A DNA stretch of 64,000 nucleotides from Sorghum bicolor (Eukaryota > Streptophyta > Magnoliopsida > Poales > Poaceae). The DNA lies in contig NC_012871.2 of assembly GCF_000003195.3 (NCBI RefSeq), forward strand, positions 44,378,554 to 44,442,553, read 5' to 3'. The notes beneath the pieces were generated by a model. That model had not been told where the DNA came from, did not search any database, and saw only the letters and a list, made by a program, of their open reading frames with translations. The position numbers and the translations under genes were made by a program. How positions within the stretch are numbered: the first letter of the stretch is position 1; every line of letters starts with the position of its first letter. Positions 56,250 through 64,000 of this stretch are shown piece after piece.

Positions 56250-58250
56250 ATCAGCTATCGGCAATCTTCTTATCGGCCAGACACATCACCTCTCTGACTG
56301 CCGATTCAAGCCTCATGGACTATCCCGATTTGTGTCCAAAAATGGTGCCAATAGCTTGTCCGAGATGGTAGTGTCCGAGGAAGGAGGAATTGCCGATGAT
56401 GATCCAGTTGTAACTCTTGCGTCCTGAAAAAATTAGTATCAGTACGGTTGGAAGTCACCATGGATTGAAATAAACAGGGTTGTTCTCTTGAACGCTTCTA
56501 CCAGGGTTGTAGCGGCAGCAAATGGAGTGACCCTAGCCTTACCAATTTTGACTTGGTAGTGACTTTTTTGGTACGGGCTCCTTGACGAATCAGAATAGCC
56601 AAGGTGGGAGCATTGTAGCCGATCGGAGATATCGGAGATACGGGTCGAAGGTCAAAGGTTTTCCCACTCTTGCTCGTGCTTGGTGCTAGGTCTTCGACCT
56701 GTCACAAGAAAATTAGTTGTTGATGAAATTAAATGTGTTGGAAAAGCTAGTGTTAAAAGAAACTTACTGCATCATCGGGGACGATATGCTCAGGGTCGAT
56801 CAGATGCCGATACGTATGGAAAGATGCTGCAAATAATTGTCTCTTCCACTCTTGCCACCATAACTATAGTATCGACATTTGGGGAGCACCTAGGTGGATA
56901 GATCAATATCTATAGTATCAACATTAGGGAAGAGTTGCACTATCTTGTCCCACTCCCATCTAATGGTGATTGTTTCTCTTGGCTTGATCACATCGGCAAA
57001 GCAGAGTTTGGTTGGCAACTGTTCAAAGGCCAAATGACGTGATACTGTAGATGGATTGTAGAATTCATAGGTGGTGCTCCTCTTCTTCCCACTGCTGAAT
57101 ATATTCACTAGGATTGCCCGGGGAGTGATGATGGCCATCATAAGTTCATCACTCTTGTTCAAAGCCTCAGCGGCAAAATTGAAGAGGAGGGGAAATCTGG
57201 CTTCTTTATCAATATAGGGCATCCACGCCCGATGATCGCGGGAGAGACCATTATAAAAGCTTTGTAAAAATCGGCCGATCTTGTCTTCGTTAGCCTCTGT
57301 CCTAGGAAGTACTATTATGGCCTCACCAAAATTGAGGGGTGGGCGTCTTACCGATTCTTCGTCCCCAAGCTCATGATCTTGGGCGATATCTCGCGGGAAC
57401 TGCTGAGCAATGAAATCCCATTGCAAGCATTTGTGCATGTGAGCATTCAGCCACATGTTAACGAACCACCATGGGCCTCCTAAGTTGCTGATGGGTTCAC
57501 CAAGCAGGAGCTTTTGAGACACTTGATGTAAGAGATGACAAGTGGAGCTCAGGAGATATCGGCCAAGAGGGAACCTTACACAACTGGCCAGCAGTTCAGT
57601 TGACCCTATCGATCGACCATAGAAGATGAATTCTTCTAACCACATGTTTAGGAATGTGGCGTGTTCCCTCTGACCAATTGTCCTGGTCTTCCTGTATTCT
57701 TGGATATACCCTGTCCAACCGCCGATGTTACAGGTATTCACCTTACACTCAGGTTTTCTACCATAAACAAGAGCATCATCGGTAGTTGAATTTCTAAGCT
57801 GGTGAGCATGTATACATCGGCAAGAGTGGGGTTGGCTCGGCCGTGTCCAAACATGAAAGTGTTTGTTGCGTCTGACTAAGAATAGGTGGCAGCAATCATC
57901 ATCGACTCATTGTCTTGCATATCGACAATGGATTTTCGCTCTGCCCAGTACACCTGCATCAAATCGTATGCCGTGTCCATGATTGGTAGAGTGTGGGTCG
58001 GCAAGACAAGACGGTTGGAATCTAATCGGTTGGAATCTAAGGGTAGAAGATGAGCATTGTTGACACCGTTTTTGGGCACGTGTCCATGATTTGTAGAGTG
58101 TGGGTCGGCAAGACAAGACGGCAGTGCTTGATCTGCAGGATGAGTTGCCGATGAGGATGGTTGCCGATGGAGGGACGGCTAAATGTGACCAAGTCCATAG
58201 GTGATGATGTGTTTGTGACGATGGCTACAACAAGGGAGTATGCCGATGAT
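56250..58250 (-). pseudogene. Transposon-borne plant-mobile-domain gene, broken
   Basis: A long frame at 57741-56890 (283 codons) carries the plant mobile domain (PF10536-like, also called aminotransferase-like): NIGGWTGYIQEYRKTRT, EHATFLNMWLEEFIFYG, VRFPLGRYLLSSTCHLLHQV, NLGGPWWFVNMWLNAHMH. The N-terminal part is upstream in broken frames: VLPTHTLPIMDTAYDLMQVY, ADVYMLTSLEI, with TAG near 57876. A GTAAGT donor (about 56774) and an ACAG acceptor (about 56702) mark an intron. A second pair lies near 56545 and 56425. Short internal duplications occur at 57975-58120. Copies of this domain are common in plant transposons, and the cellular MAIN/MAIL proteins work in silencing. Abundant GCCGAT/ATCGGC motifs shared with E and F indicate that it belongs to their family. 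Confidence 0.72.
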
Positions 58251-58301
58251 GCAGAGGAAGAACCTGGAGGTTGCCGATCGGCTTGTGGAGGTGTTCCAGT
58301 T

Positions 58302-58756
58302 TGTCACGGGAGGATAGTTTTATATTTTCCTTAGTTATTTAGATCGTTTTGTATACGGATTCTGTTTAATTTGGAATTCGAATTCTAGTCATGTCTGGTT
58401 GTGGCTCTTTGAGTAGGGTATAAATGTAGACCCTAGGGCATTGTAATGAGACAATCTATCAATCAATCAAACACAAGTTTTTACTCATATTCTAGTACCT
58501 ACTTTTTCGACGACTTCGTCATACTTTTTGCCTTTTTATTACGAGTTCTTAGGAATTTGTCGACTTAAGCTCGGCGTGTTCTCAAGTTCCGCATGAATAC
58601 CTCTTGGCCGTGACATCCGGGCGCATCGCTGTTGTCGAGACCGAAGTATTCGAGTTACTACCTTTGCCGATAGTAAGGTCAAATCGACTGGCACGCCTTA
58701 ACGTTTAAATCGGATATTAGCCCTTTGTGTTTGCAGATCTAGCTTTTGCATCAACA
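58302..58756 (+). repeat. LTR of element F (left edge uncertain)
   Basis: The right edge is firm (TGCATCAACA, then PBS). TATAAAT is at 58419-58425. The left edge is set at TGTCACGGG but could lie further left, because E's LTR is about 75 bp longer. The 3' partner is beyond the window. Confidence 0.6.
58419..58425 (+). promoter_or_regulatory. TATA box of LTR F
   Basis: TATAAAT in GAGTAGGGTATAAATG, about 335 bp before the LTR end. Confidence 0.55.
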
Positions 58757-58763
58757 CATCTTT

Positions 58764-58781
58764 TGGCACGCCCAGTGGGAC
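58764..58781 (+). other. Primer-binding site of element F
   Basis: TGGCACGCCCAGTGGGAC, seven bases after the LTR end, as in element E. Confidence 0.65.
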
Positions 58782-58802
58782 AGATTCAAGATCAAGATCA
58801 AC

Positions 58803-61141
58803 ATGTCGACTACTGAGTTTGATCAGGAAAACGTCATCCCCGTGACGGAAGCCAATCTCAAGGATGAGCAGAAGCAAGCTATTGCTAAAGCCATGGAGGA
58901 TTACAAGTAGCAATGCCTGAGGTCCTTCAGCATAAATAGGAGCGGCGAAGTGATCCAGAAGGATGCACTGCCGACGCCTCGGCAGGTTACTTTTGAAGCC
59001 AATCCTGGTAAACTTCAAGAGATGGTTGATAGTGCTATCAACCGTGCTTTGATCAACCAAGTTGGTGTGCTGTCCAATACGGTTTTCAATGCCGTAGCTA
59101 GAACTTTCAAGGAAGGACAATTGCCACCAGATTATGTGGGCCCCTCTCATCATCAGCCAGGATCACCGGTGGTCACAGCTCCATCGGCTGCTACAGCCGC
59201 TGCGGGAACACAGACTACCGTTCCTCCAGGCACGTTGGGAGTCACTAATGCGCAATCTACGCCGATGACAACTAATCCACCGACTTCAGATGAGCAGATC
59301 AGGCTCACTACAGATCTATTGGCATCAACGATGTCAGGACCGGTCCCTCCTCCTAACTGGTGGGGTTTCGGTATGCCCCCGGAATACTTGAAGACACCTG
59401 GCACATCTCAGGCAACTGATATGAGAGGCAAGGCTCCTATGGCATCGACACCTCCCAATATGCCGATGAATCAAAGTCCCCAGTATACTACAACTACTAC
59501 TGCAAGACCTTACACTGGGAATTCTCAAGCTCCGACGTTCCAGATGCCTAACGCATCGGCAGACTCAATGCTGATGGAACAGAGGTTTACGACTCAGCCA
59601 GGGTATGTCAATTCGATGATAATGCCCAATTACCAGTCATCGGCAGGACCTATACCGATGAATGCTAATAGTGGATGGCTTGGGCATTAAGTCTTTCCGC
59701 AAGCACCCCAACAGAGTCATCAGGCTATAGGGTTCCAGCAAGGCCAGATCTATCCCAGGTTCCAGAATTAGGGAATGCCCAACCAGCCAGTGAATCTTGG
59801 GCAGCAGGTCGGCGGACAGCAGATTGGCGGGCAACAGATTGGTGGTCCACAGATTGGAGGCCAAATGATTAACCCGATGTTTCATGCAGATCGTGCGCCG
59901 CACCGACACGTGGAAGCCTACCATCAGGTGCCAGATCCACAGCCGCCTCATCAGCAGGATGCCGATACTTATTGGGCCGATAAGATTGCTGAAGTAATGA
60001 GGGATCAATTTGGGATAAAGCCTAAAGTCAACACTTACTCTTATCAGACACCGTATCCTCCCGCATACGATTTGATCCCGCTTCCAAATCGGTACAAGGT
60101 ACCGGATTTTACTAAGTTTTCTGGGCAGGATGACACGTCAACCATGGAACACGTCAACAGGTTCATCATTCAATGCGGGGAAGCTGGTAACAGGGACGTG
60201 TTAAGGGCTCGCTTATTCTCGTCATCATTGTCTGGATCGGCTTTCACCTGGTTTATATCATTACCTCCCAACTCAGTGATTACTTGGGCCGATTTGGAGA
60301 AACAATTGCACAAGTACTTCTTTTCTGGGGTCCATGAGAAGAAGATCACCGATTTGGTCAAATTGAGGCAACGCAACGATGAATCGGTTGAAGGTTTTGT
60401 GCAGAGGATACGGGTGGTCAAGAACAAATGCTATAGCCTGGTTCTGGATGATCGGCAACTAGCCGATTTGGCTTTCTAGGGTTTGTTGCCACACATCAGG
60501 GACAAGTATGCGTTTCAAGAGTTTGAAAGCTTAAGTCATTTGGTGAAGAGGATCAAGATAACAAGCCTTTTGAGCCCAAGAGAGCATGGAACAAAAAGGT
60601 ATCGTTCGTTGATGAAGCAACAAGCTCGGATTCTAATGAGGAACCAGTCATCGGCTTGGCAGAATGGGTGAAAAATAAGAAGTCGATGTCTTGCCCTTTT
60701 GGGCACAAGGAACCAGAGAAGTTCGCATTCGACATCACTAAGGCCGATAGGATATTTGACTTTCTACTTCAGGAAGATCAGATCAAGCTGTCACCTAATC
60801 ATGTGATCCCATCGGCTGAAGAGTTGAAGAAGATGAAGTATTGTAAGTGGCACAATGCAACTTCTCACAGCACCAACGAGTGCAAGGTTTTCAGACAGCA
60901 GCTGCAATCGGCTATAGAGTCTGGAAGGATCAAATTTGACAGTTCCAAGACCCAGAAGCCGATGAAGATTGATCAACATCCTTTCCCAACAAACATGTTG
61001 GATGCTAAGGGAAAGGCTAAGGTCTTGACGTCGAAAGCAGCTGAAAGAAGTGCATCGGTAGATCCTCAGCATCAGATCACTACTGCCGATGCGAAGGGGA
61101 ATGGTCTGATCCAGGAAGGAGCTAACTCAGGAAGACCTCCC
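58803..61141 (+). pseudogene. gag: Element F gag
   Basis: Starts at ATG 58803 (MSTTEFDQENVIPVTEANL). A Pro/Thr/Met-rich region contains short GGQQI repeats (59807-59870). The capsid domain at about 60090-60540 reads YKVPDFTKFSGQDDTSTMEH, FTWFISLPPNSVITW, HKYFFSGVHEKKITDLVKLR and ESVEGFVQRIRVVKNKC. MSCPFGHKEPEKFAFDITKA (60695) and the knuckle-like YCKWHNATSHSTNECKVF (60838) follow. Stops are TAG at 58908-58910, TAA near 59688, TAG near 59769 and TAG near 60477, and a frameshift lies near 60550-60650. It matches E's gag throughout. Confidence 0.87.
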
Positions 61142-61790
61142 TGATCTGGTATTGTGATAATCCACAAGAGGCCTCGGGGAGACTTGGCAGCAACATGAAG
61201 ATCGATATCGGTGCCAGCAAGAGGATTATCATCGGGAAGAGGAAAGACGCCGACAGGAGTGGAATCGGCATAGGGATCACTAGAATTGCCCGTTCTTCAT
61301 CCATTGTTGGGAGGAGAATATCAAGCTACCCACTGTCAGAGATTGTCCTAAGTGCAACGGTTATGATCAGTATGACAGATCCGATCGACGCTTTCACGAT
61401 GATAATCGGTAGTTTAATGGGCCGATTAGGGGGAGAGCATCCGTTCATGATCGGCTGGGGGCAGGCTCAGTGTGCACGACAGGCTTGGAGATCATGTTGA
61501 GTATTTTTCTAGGAACCAGGAAGAACTTGAAGAAATGGCTAATGCACGGGTTCCCGTTGAGTTCGTATTTTGCAGGGATGCCAATACTTATCGGGTGGAG
61601 TCAAGGGAAAATCGTCGCCCAGCGATAAGGCAGCAGCAACTTCCTCCATGGTGTCAAGAGGGGTTGACCAGGACACAGAAAAGAAGACTGCAGTGCAAAA
61701 GGCAAGAAGAGTTAAGTAAGGCGGAGAACTCTGGACAGTCTGGGGATCGGCAACAACTAGATCCTAAGGGGAAGGGTCCATCGGCAGACG
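61142..61790 (+). pseudogene. Element F gag-protease linker with second zinc-finger region
   Basis: Read across frameshifts it gives EERRRQEWNRHRDH, then a stop, then cysteine-bearing segments (NCPFFIHCWEENIKL, DCPKCNGYDQYDR), and later VPVEFVFCRDANTYRVESRE and GLTRTQKRRLQCKRQEEL. The point GATCACTAG near 61279 is where LTR C sits in element E. Likely the nucleocapsid end of gag. Confidence 0.6.
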
Positions 61791-62457
61791 TCAACATGGT
61801 ATTTATGTTGCCGATGGAGTTCCTTGCACCACCCAGTGATGATGAGTTGGAGTTTTCCGACCAGATAGCTGAGTTGGCTCTAGATCCGATGACAGCCATC
61901 TTCGAGAAGCCTGCCAATGATGAAAGGCAACATCTTAAGGCTATGTTTGTCAGAGGAAGGGTTGATGGTCAGCCCATGACTAAAATTCTCATTGATGGTG
62001 GAGCTGCTATTAACATCATGCCTTATGCAGTGTATCGGAAACTTGGGAAAGGAGATCAGGATTTGACCAAGACCGATATGATGTTAATGGACTTTGAGGG
62101 AAACGTGTCTCCGGTCAAGGGGCAATATGTGTTGAGTTGACCATCGGCAGCAAAACCTTGCCGACAACTTTCTTCATAATCAGTGGAAAGGGTGCATATA
62201 ACTTACTGTTAGGGAGAGATTGGATTCATGCCAATTGTTGCATCCCATCTACAATGCACCAGTGCTTGGTCCAGAGGGTAGGTGACAAGATTGAAATTGT
62301 CCCAGGAGATTCTTCGTATGTTATTGCATCGGCAGAAGCAGATACTTATGAAAGGACTAGGTATATTTCAGGAGAAGTTTGGGAGAAGGATTTTCTCAAG
62401 GTTGCCGACTATGAAATTCCACCGATCCAAGCGGTCGGTTTTGATGAAGGTTTTTAA
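61791..62457 (+). pseudogene. pro: Element F protease
   Basis: The frame at 61472-62140 contains MVFMLPMEFLAPPSDDELEF and RGRVDGQPMTKILIDGGAAI followed by NIMPYAVYRKLG (retropepsin active site DGGA). It ends at 62140. The next frame (62137-62457) overlaps by four bases and carries TFFIISGKGAYNLLLGRDWI, the distal protease motif, so a one-base frameshift lies near 62130. It ends TAA at 62455-62457, overlapping the ATG of the RT frame. Confidence 0.8.
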
Positions 62458-64000
62458 TGGATAGATTCGCCGATGATGGAAAGTTAGGCCAGGGGTTCAC
62501 ATCGGCCGATGATTTGGTAGAAGTAGATATAGGTAGTGGTGATAAACCTAGACCTACTTTTATTAGTGCTAAGTCATGTTCTGAGTGTAAGCAACAGTTG
62601 ACTGAGTTGTTAAAGGAATATAAAGATTGCTTTGCTTGGGATTATACTGAGATGCCTGGTTTGGACCGATCGATTGTTGAACATCAGTTGCCTATCAAGT
62701 CTGGATTTCGGCCACATCAGCAGCCGGCTCGCCGATGTAATCCTAATATTCTTCCTGACATCAAGGCCAAAATAACTAAACTTATTGAAGCCAACTTTAT
62801 TCGGCAGTGTCGGTATGCCGAGTGGATTTCCAATGTTGTTCCGGTTTACAAGAAGAACGGGAAGCTTAGGGTCTGCATTGATTTCAGGAATCTTAACAAA
62901 GCTACACCGATGGATGGCTACCCAATGCCAGTTGCCGATCTGCTAGTTGATGCTGCGGCTGGGCATAGGATTATTAGCTTTATGGATGGCAATGCAGGAT
63001 ACAATCAAATATTCATGGCTGAAGAGGATATTCCAAAGACTGCATTTAGATGTCCTAGTCATGTCGGGTTGTTTGAATGGATAGTCATGACCTTTGGCTT
63101 AAAGAATGCTGGTGCTACTTATCAAAGGGCCATGAATTTTATATTTCATGAGTTCATCGGCAAGCTGGTGGAGATTTATATTGATGATGTGGTGGTTAAG
63201 TCTGGGGACTTCACAAATCATCTTGCCGATCTACGAAAGGTGTTGGAATGCACAAGGAAGCATGGTTTGAAAATGAATCCCAATAAGTGTGCATTTGGTG
63301 TATCGGCAGGGCAGTTTCTTGGATTCATGGTGCATCAAAGGGGAATTGAAATCAGCCGAAGATCTATTGAAGCCATCAACAAAATAGTTGCCCCAACCAA
63401 TAAGACTGAGCTCCAGTCCTTGATCGGTAAGGTAAATTTTATCAGAAGATTTATATCTAATTTATCTGGTAAAATTTGTGCTTTCAGTCCTCTTCTTAAG
63501 CTAAAGGCCGATCAAAGATTTGTTTGGGGGAAAGAACAACAGTTGGCTCTGGATGAGATCAAGAATTACTTAGTGAATCCTCCAATTCTAATTCCACCTC
63601 AGCAAGGGAAGCCCTTCAGATTGTATTTATCTACCGATGGGATGGTCATCGGATCGGCTTTAATTCAAGAATTTGAAGGGAAGGAACGTGTGATTTATTA
63701 CTTAAGCAGGAGGTTGATTGATGCTGAGACCAGGTATTTGGTTATTGAGAAACTATGCTTGTGCCTGTATTTCTCTTGTATCAAGTTAAGGCACTACTTG
63801 CTATCGGTCGAATGCACTGTTATTTGCAAGGATGACGTGGTCCGGTACATGCCGTCTATGCCGATTATGAGTGGCAGGATCGGTAAATGGATTTTGGCGC
63901 TGTCGGAATTCGATCTGCGATACGAATCGGCTAAGGCAGTTAAGGGGCAGATTATGGCCGATTTTGTAACTCAACATTGCGGTGCAGTGGAGGCTTTGGA
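62457..64000 (+). CDS. pol: Element F reverse transcriptase-RNase H, open to window edge
   Basis: From ATG 62457 (MDRFADDGKLGQGF) the frame is open for 514 codons to the window end. RT motifs in order: KDCFAWDYTEMPGLDRSIVE, QCRYAEWISNVVPVYKKNGK, LRVCIDFRNLNKATPMDGY, IISFMDGNAGYNQIFMAEED (first catalytic Asp), MTFGLKNAGATYQRAMNFIF, YIDDVVVKS (catalytic YIDD) and FLGFMVHQRGIEISRRS. RNase H follows: FRLYLSTDGMVIGSALIQEF, RVIYYLSRRLIDAETRY, LCLCLYFSCIKLRHYLL, ILALSEFDLRYESAKAVKGQ and IMADF. The integrase should lie beyond 64000. It is the only long pol frame in the window with no stop. The preceding protease frame is offset by one base, so expression as a fusion would need slippage, or the offset is a mutation. 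Confidence 0.92.
   Translation, partial: MDRFADDGKLGQGFTSADDLVEVDIGSGDKPRPTFISAKSCSECKQQLTELLKEYKDCFAWDYTEMPGLDRSIVEHQLPIKSGFRPHQQPARRCNPNILPDIKAKITKLIEANFIRQCRYAEWISNVVPVYKKNGKLRVCIDFRNLNKATPMDGYPMPVADLLVDAAAGHRIISFMDGNAGYNQIFMAEEDIPKTAFRCPSHVGLFEWIVMTFGLKNAGATYQRAMNFIFHEFIGKLVEIYIDDVVVKSGDFTNHLADLRKVLECTRKHGLKMNPNKCAFGVSAGQFLGFMVHQRGIEISRRSIEAINKIVAPTNKTELQSLIGKVNFIRRFISNLSGKICAFSPLLKLKADQRFVWGKEQQLALDEIKNYLVNPPILIPPQQGKPFRLYLSTDGMVIGSALIQEFEGKERVIYYLSRRLIDAETRYLVIEKLCLCLYFSCIKLRHYLLSVECTVICKDDVVRYMPSMPIMSGRIGKWILALSEFDLRYESAKAVKGQIMADFVTQHCGAVEAL

Noticed and set aside
1..64000. Search by eye for CRISPR arrays, rRNA, tRNA genes and non-transposon host genes
   Set aside because: No regularly spaced repeats, rRNA cores, cloverleaf genes or domain-bearing non-transposon frames were seen. 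The tRNA-like matches are primer-binding sites.

Overview
This window looks like gene-poor nuclear DNA from a grass (Poaceae). I cannot name the species. I see no convincing single-copy host gene, no rRNA or tRNA gene, and no CRISPR array. From about 1070 to the right edge almost every base can be assigned to LTR retrotransposons, nearly all Ty3/gypsy, nested in one another. The evidence is exact LTR pairs, target-site duplications (TSDs), tRNA primer-binding sites (PBS), polypurine tracts (PPT), and gag/protease/RT/RNase H/integrase motifs.

Layout. (1) 1-1070: unclassified repeat-like DNA. (2) 1130-7473 plus 30249-31720: element A, a Tat-lineage gypsy relic on the + strand. It has an LTR, a tRNA-Arg-type PBS and a decayed gag. 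Pol is deleted, and a multi-exon antisense accessory gene with a PF04195-type domain and coiled coils lies tail-to-tail with gag. (3) 7479-30243: inserted into A's antisense gene with TSD GGCCC, a minus-strand non-coding LARD-type retrotransposon with LTRs of about 4.7-4.9 kb and an internal domain of about 3.6 kb. Its left LTR carries element 1 (8587-16867, TSD TGGGG), a gag-protease-only element with a tRNA-Asp PBS. Its internal domain carries a solo LTR (22964-24196, TSD ATAAC). (4) 31721-49791: element B, a minus-strand Tat element with 1045-bp LTRs at both ends and gag, protease, RT, RNase H and integrase in order, broken by point stops. Its integrase is split by element 2 (35145-43126, TSD CTTTT), a non-autonomous relative of element 1. 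(5) 49816-53232: element C, gag plus 5' LTR of the same family, fused to B. (6) 53233-56139: element E, a different gypsy family on the minus strand (gag plus LTR), cut by C. (7) 56140-58300: a spliced plant-mobile-domain pseudogene of the E/F family. (8) 58302-64000: element F, + strand, with LTR, gag, protease and an open RT-RNase H frame that runs off the window.

How the parts relate. Elements 1 and 2 and the LARD lack pol and must have used enzymes from elsewhere. B, C and F supplied gag/pol in their time, but all visible copies except F's RT frame are now broken, mostly by C-to-T type nonsense changes expected of methylated, silenced DNA. The points most worth a second look are: two retropepsin-like domains in tandem in element 1; an orphan ORF in element 2; the antisense multi-exon gene with its splice sites kept; LTRs with internal sequence on both sides (tandem or recombinant arrays); the plant-mobile-domain gene carried by E/F; and a PPR-like captured fragment inside the LARD LTRs. 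I do not see a wholly new type of biological system.
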